NCBI GenBank assembly: GCA_027625915.1
Contig: JANTQA010000012.1
Location: 10,998,501-11,062,500 of the forward strand
Direction of reading: 5' to 3'
DNA: 64,000 bases
Source of the DNA: Anaeramoeba flamelloides
Taxonomy: Eukaryota; Metamonada; Anaeramoebidae
Under the pieces are notes generated by a model. That model was not told where the DNA came from. It did no database searches and saw only the letters and a program-made list of their open reading frames with translations. The translations under genes were made by a program, and so were the position numbers. Shown here piece after piece: positions 23,328 to 33,034 of the stretch (position 1 is the stretch's first letter; the number at the start of each line of letters is the position of its first letter).

Positions 23328-23633
23328 TTAAACACCATAACCATAAACGGTTCTTCTTTGTCTTTTTAAAGCATAAACAACATCCAAAACTGTAACTGTT
23401 TTTCTTCTTGCATGTTCAGTGTATGTGACTGCATCACGAACAACGTTTTCAAGGAATGCCCTGAGTACATTTCTTACTTCGTCGTAGATTGTTGCTGAGA
23501 TTCTTTTAACACCTCCTCTTCTGGCCAATCTTCTGATAGCTGGTCGACTGATCCCTTTGACAGATTCAAGAATTGCTTTTCTTCTTTTGGCTCCTCCTTT
23601 TCCCATTCCTTTTCCTTTTCCTTTTCCAGACAT
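23328..23633 (-). CDS. H4: Histone H4, divergent
   Basis: H4 is one of the four core nucleosomal histones. The ATG at 23633 gives 101 residues: [18 protein letters not shown], then [43 protein letters not shown] and the end GYGV. An upstream in-frame ATG would add 19 hydrophobic residues foreign to H4, so the internal start is chosen. Compared with the usual 103, the tail is two residues shorter: Arg3 is Lys, and the KRHRK patch is KRRK with the His lost. Helix 1 ([10 protein letters not shown]) is also unusual. Intronless, divergent from H2B 0.9 kb away. H4 identity is certain; whether it is the main or a variant H4 cannot be told here. Confidence 0.97.
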   Translation of the reverse strand: MSGKGKGKGMGKGGAKRRKAILESVKGISRPAIRRLARRGGVKRISATIYDEVRNVLRAFLENVVRDAVTYTEHARRKTVTVLDVVYALKRQRRTVYGYGV

Positions 23634-24515
23634 ATTATTAAGTGATTTATTGTGTAAATTGGTAAAAAATAAAAAAATGATTTTCTTCAAGTGATTTTTG
23701 CTTTTGAGAATTTTAGTTAGATTTTTCCTAAAAAAGATGAAAGAGTTCTAAAATGTTCGTTGATTGTTTTTGTTATTTATTTTAACTTATTTAACAAATA
23801 ATTTTCTGAATCTATAATAAAGTAAGTTTATAATATAATATTTTTTGGTAATTCACTTTTTGAAAAAATAATCCAATAATTTTCCGATTTAAAAATTTCA
23901 ATTGAAAATAATTTTTTGAAAAATAAAAAAAGTTAAGCTATAGAATTGGGAATGAATTACATTATTTCACAGCAATAAGATATCCCCCTTTCATACAAAC
24001 CATTCTTTAATTTAAAATCTCTGTATCTTCTCTCTTTTGTCAATAATCAAATAAATAATAATTATTGAATCAAAATTTTTAATATAAAATCTAAATCTTT
24101 TGATTTAAATAAATATAAAATTACAAAATCTTTACAATAATAGTGTCAAAGAATACATGTTTGGATGGTTAAATATCGATTTTAAGAGGAGTTATTCAAT
24201 GGGAAATAAAATTCTAGCATTTAAAAAGATCAAGAAAAAATTAGCAAACACAATATCTTTTTTGGTTTGTGATTTCAATAGATTAATTAGAAAAATACTG
24301 GTTATTCAAATGTAAGAGTTTGATTGAATCATCTCGATCATTTGACTAAATCTTGATGAAATTTTGATTTCTTTGAACTTGTTTTTATAAATATCATAAA
24401 AATATTGGATTATTTTTTCAAAATAAAAAATAAAAAAAATGTTAAAAAAAAAAAATAACAAAAATAAAATCATTTTTTTTTATTTTATACAAAATATTAA
24501 TTAATTAAATTAAAA
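23634..24515. promoter_or_regulatory. Shared upstream region of divergent H4 and H2B genes
   Basis: The 882 bp between the two start codons must carry both promoters if they are not further away. It is AT-rich. I see no clear TATA or histone-specific element. The H2B leader ends in ATTAATTAATTAAATTAAAA just before the ATG, similar to the H3 leader. Confidence 0.4.
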
Positions 24516-24860
24516 ATGTCCAAAAAAACAGTTAACAAGGAAGACGAAACCAAAAAAAGAAAAAGAAGAGTAGAAACATACTCAACATATGTATACAAAG
24601 TCTTAAAACAAGTCCACCCAGAAATTGGTATCTCCAACAAAGCAATGAGGATCATGAATTCATTCGTAATGGATGTCTTTGAAAGACTTGCAATGGAAGC
24701 ATCAAACTTGGCTAGATTCAACAAAAGAGGAACAATCACATCTCGCGAAGTTCAATCTGCAACAAGATTATTGTTACCAGGTGAACTTGCTAGACATGCT
24801 GTTTCTGAAGGAACCAAAGCTGTAACAAAATACTCAAATGCTACACACAAGGATGATTAA
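24516..24860 (+). CDS. H2B: Histone H2B
   Basis: Core histone that pairs with H2A. 114 residues, intronless. The basic N-terminal tail [18 protein letters not shown] is followed by the H2B fold: [35 protein letters not shown], then [19 protein letters not shown] and [15 protein letters not shown]. The C-terminal helix keeps AVTKY, where the ubiquitin-accepting lysine lies in other eukaryotes, then extends to SNATHKDD. The tail is short (about 20 residues). The usual start is unambiguous: first ATG after an AT-rich leader. Confidence 0.97.
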   Translation: MSKKTVNKEDETKKRKRRVETYSTYVYKVLKQVHPEIGISNKAMRIMNSFVMDVFERLAMEASNLARFNKRGTITSREVQSATRLLLPGELARHAVSEGTKAVTKYSNATHKDD

Positions 24861-27464
24861 ATTTTTTAAAGATCCGGTTTCTTTTTTTACAAATTTTCTA
24901 TTCCTTCAATCCTATATTTTTTTTTTAATTAATCTTTCTGTTTCATGAAGGAAAAGACATTATAAATAAATAACTTTCTGAAATTTTTATTTTTTTCTGA
25001 TTTTTTAGTTTTTTTAGGTTTTTTTTTTTATATTATTTTTTAAGAGCTTTAGTCATTTCTCACTTAATTTCGAATTACCGTCTTTTTCCAAATAATAAAT
25101 GACAATTTCTCATTTGAGTGTGCAACAATTTATATAAGTTAACTATTTGTTGAAAAAACTTAAGATCCTGGAAACAATTTATTAGAGATGATTATCACTG
25201 GTAATGCGGTTTTTCTTTTGTGTTTTTTTTAATTTTAAAAACAATAAATTTTATCTACAAGTTTCAAAAATCAAGAGATTAAATTAAAAAAACTCAAACT
25301 TTTGATGATCAGATGATGGTGTGAAGATCTGTTTTTTTTTCTACTATTATCCCAATACTAGGAGAAATATTTGATAACTGTTGAGAGAAAAATGTTGTAC
25401 ACAGAAAAATGGTTGGACACCATTTTTAATTGGGAAAATTAGTAAAATTGAAAATCAAATCCTATTGTTAACTAGGTGACTTTTATATAAATCCAGGTTT
25501 AAAGGTGTTACAAGTTCATTAATCTGTGGTGTGTGTAGAATACTCATTTGAAAGGATGATAACTAAAGTAGATCATGTTATTTGAACAAAAATCCAAGTT
25601 TTAGTAAAGTTTATTATTAATTCTGAAAATGGTCATTTTTAAACTTGCTTTAGATTATAAGAGATAAGGTTTTGAAAAAGTCGAATTACATTAATCGTTA
25701 TTCTAATAAGTTGATTATTTTTATTTTCTTTAGTTATTTCACAAACGAATGAAATTAAAAATCATTTTTAGTAATGTTCCCAATTAAAATTGCTGTCCAA
25801 CCATTTTTCTGTGTCAAACATTTTTCTCTCAACAGTAACCTGAAATAAAAATTTTTCAATCTTTAACTTGGAAAATGACAGAATTGGTATGGATATTTTT
25901 GAACAATTACAATTTCTACGGTATAAAAATAAACACAGTACCTTTATTTCATTTTATAATCAAGACTCTTATTTAGTGAGTTACAAACTTTAATTTATTT
26001 ATCAATTTCTCAAAAACTGAAGCTTATTCTTTGAGTAAAAAAACAAGAGAACTTATCAAAATCAATGAAGAAGTATATTTTTGAGATTTTATCAATCTTC
26101 CTTACACCAAACAAAAGGTAATCTTTTTTGCCCATTCAGAGATGGTTCACCTAAATATTGATTAATTCAAATAGATTTTTTCAAGTATTTGCTTGCTTTT
26201 CCAATTTTTTTACATTTCAATACTTTAACTTTGAATAAAGCACTTTATTGATTTAACAGTTAATAAACTTGGCCAAATTGGGTGGTTCTTCAAAAGATTC
26301 ATTTCGAAAAACTATTTGAAAAGTCGTTACATTGAACATAAAAAAATAGAAATTGAAAGAAAAATTTTTTTAAATTTATCAGAATTTAACAGTAATGAAC
26401 AATAAATATTTGCTAATATTTTGATCTGGTATTTGAATTACAAACCCGAAAAAATTTACACTTCCTTTTACATATTTTTCTTTTTCAAATAGACTTCTTC
26501 GAAGGAAGTAAGATGCACTTTGTGGATTTGTTTCAAAAAGGAAATGGAAAATGAAGTGAATGTTACCCTCATTAAAATTGCAATCAGAGTAATAAACCAG
26601 ATAAAACTTTTATCTTCTTTCTCCTTTCTCCTTTCTCCTTCTCTTTTTTTGAACACACAACAAAGAAATTGATCAAAATTTGTGATCTCTCAATATTTTC
26701 TTGATTAGTTTTTGAAATTCAAATAGGTGAAAAGTACAACTGATATCTTTTTTTTATCTCAAAACTGAGATTTTCTTTAGAATTAATAGTTTACCTAAAA
26801 TATCCCTGATATCAAATAAAAAAGCTCAAAACAAATAAACTGAAATCAAACATTTCAATTGGTATCTTTGAAATGTTCCTTTGTTAAAAAAAGAATGGAA
26901 AATAAAGTAAAAATTTCTTTCCTATTTATTATTCAAATAGTAACAATTTTTCCTTTTATTGAAATAAATATACCAAAGTATATTTCATCAAGTTGGATCC
27001 TTAAACAAAAGCCTGCTTTCAGAATTAAAAAATGAACATTAGATTAAATATTATCCCATTTAAATGTCAAATAATAGTAGATTCTAAAAGATGTGAAAAT
27101 AAATCATATGTATAAAGATCCTTTGGCGATACTAAAGACGGTTGAGTTTTTAAATTAAAATTAATCACTTGATTTAGAGAAATAATAAAATATTGAAGAA
27201 ATAATTCTAACAATTAATATATATTCTGATTTTTAAAATCGCAAAATTATTGGATTATTTTCAAAATTATATTTTTTTTATAATAACAAAGAAAAACTGA
27301 ATAAAAAACCAAAAAAATATGGAAAAGATTACTAAACAAACTCAATATATACATATTTAGTGTTTAATTTTTCCGATTTGAAAAATAAATTTGTTTAAAA
27401 GATTTTTTCAAGAATTCAAAATCATTTTTTATATTTTTACATTTAAATTACAAATTAATTAAAA
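24861..27464. other. Intergenic region between H2B and H3
   Basis: 2.6 kb with no recognised gene; one foldback DNA element at 25377-25836. The 62-codon open frame on the minus strand near 26468-26656 is low-complexity and not supported. The last 30 bases before H3 resemble the H2B leader (AATTAATTAAAA before ATG). Confidence 0.55.
25377..25836. mobile_element. Foldback/TIR DNA element between H2B and H3
   Basis: The ends are inverted repeats of about 60 bp: left ACTGTTGAGAGAAAAATGTT onward, including GAAAAATGGTTGGACA; right TGTCCAACCATTTTTC followed by AACATTTTTCTCTCAACAGT. Both edges are flanked by TAA, a possible 3-bp target duplication. Total 460 bp, no ORF, so non-autonomous. Confidence 0.7.
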
Positions 27465-28010
27465 ATGGCAAGAACAAAACACGCAGGACAAAAAGGAACC
27501 AAAGGACAAAAGGGACAAAAAGGAAGAAAATCCACAGGAGGAAAAGGCCCAAAAAAAGGACAAAAAGGACAAAAAGGTAGAAAGGGCCAAAAAGGACGAA
27601 AAGGAACCAAAGGACAGAAGGGACAAAAAGGAAGAAAAGGAACCAAGGGGACAAAAGGTACAAAAGGTACGAAGGGAACTAAAGGTGCCAAAGGAGAAAA
27701 AGGTACCAAAAGACCAAGAAGATACAGACCAGGTACAGTTGCCTTGAGAGAAATCAAAAAATACCAAAAATCCACCGAATTACTTTTAAGAAAGCTTCCT
27801 TTCCAAAGACTCGTCAGAGATATCGCCCAAGAATATAAAGGTGATCTTCGTTTCCAAAGCGCAGCCATCGCAGCTTTACAAGAAGCCACAGAAGCTTATG
27901 TTGTTGGTGTACTTGAAGACACAAATCTCTGTGCAATCCATGCTAAAAGAGTCACTATCATGGATCGTGATCTTTCCTTAGCAGTTAAAATTAGAGGAGA
28001 CAAACTTTAA
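27465..28010 (+). CDS. H3: Histone H3 with expanded Gly-X-Lys tail
   Basis: 181 residues against the usual 136. Residues 83-181 are a good H3 core: [83 protein letters not shown] resembles the H3.3 form. The tail opens with the H3 start ARTK, but then carries five Gly-X-Lys triplets (8-22), a displaced RKSTGGKGP motif (21-29) and 17 uninterrupted Gly-X-Lys triplets (32-82; X = Q, R, T, A, E). The Lys before RPRRYRPG matches K36. The coding repeat has a 9-nt period with many synonymous differences, so it is not a fresh expansion. Intronless, no frameshift, and the ATG is followed by the canonical ARTK. Placement near H4 and H2B supports a real histone gene. Whether this is the organism's bulk H3 or a special variant is unknown. 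Confidence 0.95.
   Translation: MARTKHAGQKGTKGQKGQKGRKSTGGKGPKKGQKGQKGRKGQKGRKGTKGQKGQKGRKGTKGTKGTKGTKGTKGAKGEKGTKRPRRYRPGTVALREIKKYQKSTELLLRKLPFQRLVRDIAQEYKGDLRFQSAAIAALQEATEAYVVGVLEDTNLCAIHAKRVTIMDRDLSLAVKIRGDKL
27486..27710 (+). repeat. 9-nt coding minisatellite encoding (Gly-X-Lys)n in H3
   Basis: 22 triplets in total (5 + 17, interrupted by the STGGKGPKK block). Units are of the form GGA-CAA-AAA with synonymous changes (GGT, GGG, AAG) and X varying among CAA, CAG, ACA, ACC, ACT, ACG, AGA, CGA, GCC and GAA. The T-run GGT-ACA-AAA/GGT-ACG-AAG near 27655-27690 looks like the youngest part. Confidence 0.9.
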
Positions 28011-30169
28011 TTTGATAAATTTTTTTATTAAAACACTTAAGTCTTATTAAAATTATAAATAAAAATTAATTAAACAATATTTTTTTCTATTTTATTCAGT
28101 TTTTTTCTTTTTATTTTTTCTTCAGAAGTTGATTTGAAAAAAAAATTGTTTGAAAATTCAAATTAATTTTTGAAATTTCAAACTTTTTATTTTCTTTATC
28201 AACAAAAACATATATCATTTACTATTTGTTGTAAAATAAAGGGAACAGTATATTCAATCATCTTTTCAAAATTAAGTTTTTTAAATCGTGTAAAATTTCA
28301 AATTGTTAATACTTAAGGGGCTCGTCATTTATCGTGAATATGCTCCATCCTCAAGGGGTGATCTGAGACCAAAAATAGGGTATTATAAAATAGGATTTCT
28401 TTTGGTTGACAAAATTCAAATAACAAAAAAAAAATTTCATTGGATCTCTTTGACAAAAAATTTAAATTAGAAAAAAAAATTTAAAAGAGTTCTCAATTTC
28501 AAAAAATCAAAATTTGAAAAAAAAATTCATCTTTTCTCATTTTCTATTAACAAATGGTTAAATTTCTTTAATTTAAAACTAATTGCTTTCTTGAAGTTCA
28601 CATCAATTTAATCCAATTTAATCCGGGTTGTGGTAGTTTTGTAACTCTCTAAATTTGACCAAATAAGGATTATGTAATATTCTTATTATAAAAATAACTC
28701 ATTTAAAAAATGAAAAAAAAGAAAAAAAAAAGTCATCGAGATCTCAAAAGGTCTCAAGAGCAACATTTCAAAACTGACATAGTTTTTTTCAAAATTGTAA
28801 TTCAGAACCATTCTAATTGGAAATCGAGTGTAACTCTTTGGCACTTTTTTCTCAAAATGTCCACATCTTTAATTGTTTATTTTTGGAGATCGATCGTACA
28901 ACATAGGTTGTTTGGTTTTTGATTTGTGTTAGGTACTCAAAAAAATTACTAAAAAGTTTTTTTCAATTTCAGAAAAAAAAATTTCACCATAATGACTTGA
29001 AAATAAAATATAAACTTATCTTTCATAATAATTGGCCCATTAAAAATCAAATTTTAAAGAAAAATATTTTTAATAATTGAAGTTATCTATTATAATATAA
29101 AAATTTAGATTTTAATATTCAATACTATACTCAAGAGATATTTATTTTTTGTTTAAAAATAAAAGAAAAAAAAAATAAAAAAAACAGTTAAAAAAAATTG
29201 GGGACATTTATTTTGAAATAAGCATTATATAAAAAAATAGAAAATTTAAAAAATTAAAAAAACCCATTTATCTATTCTCCTTCCATTTGAATAACTAAAT
29301 CAAATCTCTTTTTCAGATTTGAAACCAAAATTTTCATTAATTCATCTGTTACTTCTTTCCAATTTTTCTTTTCATTACCCATTTTAACAAAACACTGCCG
29401 AAAAAATAAAAAAGAGAAAAAATGACTTATTTACAAACTTTTCGTTGTGAGAGGAAAAACTTCAAAACGATACAAAAGCAATTCAAAATTCAAATGTAAG
29501 ATGGGCCATTTATTATGAAATTTAATTTATTATATATTTTTTTATGGAAATTATTTTGTTTTGTTAAGAATTAATTTGATGCAAATTGGAAATTAACTTG
29601 CGAAGTTTTGAGTATTAAAATCTAAATTTTCCAAGTCCTTTCAATTACATTTTCTGATACATTAGAACCCAGGGTAAATAGATATATGTATTTGAATATT
29701 ACCAGGTGGGACCTGCTCTATAGGCTAAAAAAAGTGCTTTTATATTTACCCTATCTTTGGAAATTTTACTGGTAAATTGCCCGACTTACAAAAACCCAAT
29801 TCGAACCAGGAATATAATTTCAAATATTTTGGATATTTTGGAAAAGAGAATTAATCTTGGTTATTTAAAATATAAAAATTATTATATAAGTAAAATTTAT
29901 TAATAATAGATATATAGTGTTAAAATGAAAATAATAATTATAAAAAAATTGTTGGTATATGGTAATAATTTGAGTTTGATAAAATGGTTAGAGACTAGTT
30001 TTTGTGGAGGTATATTGGAATTATGTATTTTTTCAGAGAGAATTAATTAGTATATAGTTTTTCTTATTTAACAATTAAGTAGCTTTTTTAGTTTCTTAAT
30101 TTCCTTAAAAAAGAATTTTTTTATTGACAAACCTTATAATTTAGAAAATGCAAGTTTTAAATGTAAATA
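28011..30169. other. Intergenic region between H3 and tRNA-Gly
   Basis: AT-rich. A sequence TTAAGGGGCTCGTCATTTAT at about 28314 looks like one end of a TTAA-bounded element, but I find no partner. A 70-codon open frame at 28710-28922 has a poly-Lys start and no domain. A small minus-strand ORF at 29272-29382 is listed separately. Confidence 0.5.
29272..29382 (-). CDS. Possible 36-aa ORF or terminal exon, unknown
   Basis: It reads MGNEKKNWKEVTDELMKI then LVSNLKKRFDLVIQMEGE and stops at TAG. The composition is mixed and amphipathic, unlike the junk open frames nearby, and its codons are ordinary. TTTCGGCAG lies just upstream and could be a splice acceptor, in which case this is the last exon of a gene starting to the right; I could not find a matching exon in phase. 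I do not recognise it. A chance ORF is quite possible. Confidence 0.22.
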   Translation of the reverse strand: MGNEKKNWKEVTDELMKILVSNLKKRFDLVIQMEGE

Positions 30170-30240
30170 GCAAAATTAGTTCAGTGGCAGAATGGTGGTC
30201 TTCCAAACCGTTGGCCGGGGTTCGATTCCCCGATTTTGCA
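30170..30240 (+). tRNA. tRNA-Gly (anticodon UCC)
   Basis: 71 nt. The acceptor stem GCAAAAT pairs with ATTTTGC (7 bp), discriminator A. The T arm is CGGGG-TTCGATT-CCCCG. The anticodon loop CTTCCAA places TCC at 34-36, on a stem with two G-T wobbles. The A box (TTAGTTCAGTGGCAGA) and B box (GGTTCGATTCC) are both present. No intron. CCA is not encoded, as expected in eukaryotes. Confidence 0.95.
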
Positions 30241-30248
30241 ATTTATTC

Positions 30249-30264
30249 TTTTTATATTTTTTTT
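30249..30264 (+). terminator. RNA polymerase III T-run terminator after tRNA-Gly
   Basis: A run of five T and then eight T begins 8 bp after the tRNA end, a typical Pol III stop. T-runs are common in this genome, so the call rests on position. Confidence 0.6.
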
Positions 30265-30571
30265 GAATCATAGGATGTTGAACTCTTCATTTTGCAACAC
30301 ACTTTTTTTATACTCTTATTCAATACAATTTTATTTGAGACTTTTTTTATTTTGCGAGTTGACTTTGAGTAAATGTCGAACAAAAAATATTCCAAAATAA
30401 ATTTACTTTTTCTTTCAACCAACTACACCATCTCAAAAAACAAGTCTTGTCAAAAAATGGATTACTTAAAACACTAAGTTTTGAAAAGAATCACAATAAA
30501 GGATCAAAGTGACAATTAAGAAAGATTTATTTTTTCATAAACACAAAAACAAAATAAATTACCAAATCAAA

Positions 30572-31828
30572 ATGAAAAAAACAAATTTAAAACTGTTACC
30601 AAATATGGGACACACCTGCTTTTTTGCTTCTTGCTGCCAAACTCTTGCACACACACCTCTTTTAACAAAATTTTTTGAGGAACAAGATGAAGAAGAATTA
30701 AAGCCCTTGTCTCGCTCCTTACGAAAATTTTTAATTTATATGAATTCAATCAACCCAACAAAAAACCCAAGATTATATTGGCCAAGGGGCTTACTTGTTG
30801 GAATGAGGAGGCAGTATCCAGAATACCTACCTAATCGTCGGCAGGATTCACATGATTATTTTATTTCTTTATTATCAAAAATTGATGAAGAGTTTAAGTC
30901 TGCAAAAGGAAAAACAAAAGAGGAACAAAAACAAAACGAAAACCAAAAAGAAAATGAAAATGAAAAAGAAAATGAAAAAGAAAAAGAAAAAGAAAAAGAA
31001 AAAGAAAAACAAACTGAAAACCAAAAACAAACTGAAAATGAAAAAGAAGAACAAGAAGAAGAACAAAAAGAAAAAGAAGAACAAAAACAAAAAAAGACCA
31101 TCATTCATCAATTGTTTGAAGGGAACATCTGCAAAAAATATATTTGCAAAGAGTGTGGCAATGAAAAAAACAAAAACGAGATTTTTTTAGATATGTGTTT
31201 GCCATTAAAGATGCCAGATCAATTGTTTCAAAACCCGAAACCAAAAGAGAAGGTACCGGAAGGTAGGGATGAGTTACCAAAGAAAATGACCAAGGAAGAA
31301 GAAGAAAAAGAAAAGCAAAGGCAGGAAAATGATCAGGACTTTGAAAAAGAATTTTTAGGCCAACTAAAGCCTTACGAATACGAGACGCTGGGGGAACAGT
31401 ACCCAATCCAAAACTTTGAAGATCTTGTGAACCAGCTGCTTTGTGAAGAGACCTTTGAGAAAGACAATTGCATAAATTGCGAGAAGTGCAATAAAAACAC
31501 AGAACAAGTCTGCAAAACAAACATCACACGCTGGCCCAAATTGCTGATCGTTCTTTTCAAAAGGATGTCGTTTAATAAAGATTACCAAATCGTGAAAAAC
31601 ACGAGCCATATCGAATTCCCTTTACAATTCCAAAGGAACAATTGCAATTACCAGCTGTACGCAATTATCACCCACGATGGGGAAAGATTAAGGTCTGGTA
31701 GGTATAGCGCCATTGTTAACAAAAAAGAAGAAGGGTGGTGGGGAATATCAGACGACAAAGCAATTAAAATGGAGGAAAGTCAAATCGTTAAATCAAATCC
31801 TTATATGCTATTTTATGAAAAAATATAA
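30572..31828 (+). CDS. USP-fold ubiquitin hydrolase-like protein, probably inactive
   Basis: USP enzymes remove ubiquitin with a Cys-His-Asp/Asn triad. This 418-residue, intronless protein has a Cys box LPNMGHTCFF with C16 at the nucleophile position and N11 for the oxyanion hole. It also has paired CxxC motifs (YICKECG and NCEKC) at the usual fingers site and a C-terminal His-box region (YQLYAIITHDGE, SGRYSAIV, WWGISDDKAI, PYMLFYEKI). In the family motif GHY the His is the catalytic base; here it is Arg377 (GRY). So the fold is intact but catalysis by the standard mechanism should fail. A Lys/Glu/Gln-rich insert of about 65 residues (near 110-175) sits in the middle. The start at 30572 is the first ATG; the Cys box so close to the N-terminus is unusual but matches the frame. 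It may bind ubiquitin as a scaffold (inference). Confidence 0.85.
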   Translation: MKKTNLKLLPNMGHTCFFASCCQTLAHTPLLTKFFEEQDEEELKPLSRSLRKFLIYMNSINPTKNPRLYWPRGLLVGMRRQYPEYLPNRRQDSHDYFISLLSKIDEEFKSAKGKTKEEQKQNENQKENENEKENEKEKEKEKEKEKQTENQKQTENEKEEQEEEQKEKEEQKQKKTIIHQLFEGNICKKYICKECGNEKNKNEIFLDMCLPLKMPDQLFQNPKPKEKVPEGRDELPKKMTKEEEEKEKQRQENDQDFEKEFLGQLKPYEYETLGEQYPIQNFEDLVNQLLCEETFEKDNCINCEKCNKNTEQVCKTNITRWPKLLIVLFKRMSFNKDYQIVKNTSHIEFPLQFQRNNCNYQLYAIITHDGERLRSGRYSAIVNKKEEGWWGISDDKAIKMEESQIVKSNPYMLFYEKI

Positions 31829-32082
31829 TTTCTCTTGCACACCAGAACCCATTATTTTTTTTTAAGAGAGCAATTAAAACTGAAAATGAATAAAAAACGA
31901 AAAAATACCAGAAGAATTTGTGATTTCTTTATTCGATTCATGACAAAGCTTAATAAAACGTGACAAAGTTTAATAAATAGTGATATTACATAAAATCGCG
32001 ATATTTTTTTTTTTTATTTTATTTTATTTTCATTTTTTTTTTTTTATTATCGAGGTGAGGTTATTCAATAAAATTACCACCT

Positions 32083-32456
32083 GTTTTCCGTTAGGTTTTT
32101 TTTAATTTAAACGAATTGAGTAAAATTTTCCGTTTTATTCAACCCTTCTAAATTCTGGAAAACCTAGGACACTTTCGTTAGTTTTTTTTTTTAATTTTTC
32201 TTTTTTTTCTTAAATCCTGGAAAAGCTAGGTACTCTCCGGCACTTGGCGACACTCTACGACACTTGAGGAACACCTTTCGTTAGGTATAATTAATTTAAA
32301 AGAATAGAGCAAAACTTTCCATTTTATTCAATCCTTCTAAATTCTGGAAAACCTAGGACAGCTTCGTTAGTTTTTTTTTAATTTTTTTTTTTTTTCTTAA
32401 ATTAAAAAAACCTAGGTGCTCTACTGCACTTGATGGCACTTCCTGAAACACCAACC
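32083..32456. repeat. Two tandem units of ~190 bp
   Basis: Unit 1 (32083-32277) and unit 2 (32278-32456) share the order CGTTAGG, AATTTAAA, GAATAGAGCAAAA-like block, CTAAATTCTGGAAAACCTAG, GACA..TTCGTTAG, a T-run, then CTAGGT.CTC..GCACTTG. Related motifs (TTTTCCGTTAGGTTTTTTTT, CTGGAAAAG) occur near the LINE remnants at 22160 and 40800-41520, so the units may derive from the LINE 3' region. Confidence 0.6.
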
Positions 32457-33034
32457 ATTTGTTTAGAGTTTTTTATGAGGGGCATTAAACAGGAAGAATT
32501 ATAAAACAGAAGATAATTTTTCTTTAAAGAATGAAAAGAAAAAGTTTTTTTTTTTACTTTAGTTATACACTAGTCTGAAAAAATAAAATTTAGTATTACG
32601 AGTATGATAAAACTAATACTTTATTAACATTTCATCATTAATAATAAAGTTTATTTACAATATAATCAATATCCCATGTATTCAAAGTCTTGGTATTATT
32701 ATTGTTTATTTAATTTTCGTCTAACCACCTTTTTTTAAACCCTCTAGTCAAAAAAAAAGGCATTTTTTTATTTATTTTTTTGTGGATATGATTGAATCAG
32801 ATGTTATAGTACTTTTATGGAAGCCCCCTTTTATAAACTTAATTGCATGTTTATAAAAAAAGCTATTTTATTTTATTTTTTATTTTATTTTTTAAGGGAT
32901 GAATTATTAACACATTTTATTTGCCCGAATTCTTTAATTATTATAAAGAAAATTTAAGAAAGACCCACAAATTCGTCTATTAACCACTAGTGATAATACA
33001 TATATTGAGTCTTTAGTTTTTTTTTTAGATATTA

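Noticed and set aside
27465-27710. The Gly-X-Lys tract as a separate collagen gene or contaminant
   Set aside because: It is in frame with ARTK at one end and the H3 core at the other, with no junction.
27455-27889. Minus-strand frames opposite H3 rich in Pro, Phe and Cys
   Set aside because: They are the mirror image of the Gly-X-Lys repeat; the plus frame is a histone.
30852-31190. Alternate-frame Lys-rich ORF and opposing Phe/Ser-rich ORFs inside the USP gene
   Set aside because: Products of the GAA/AAA repeat read in other frames.
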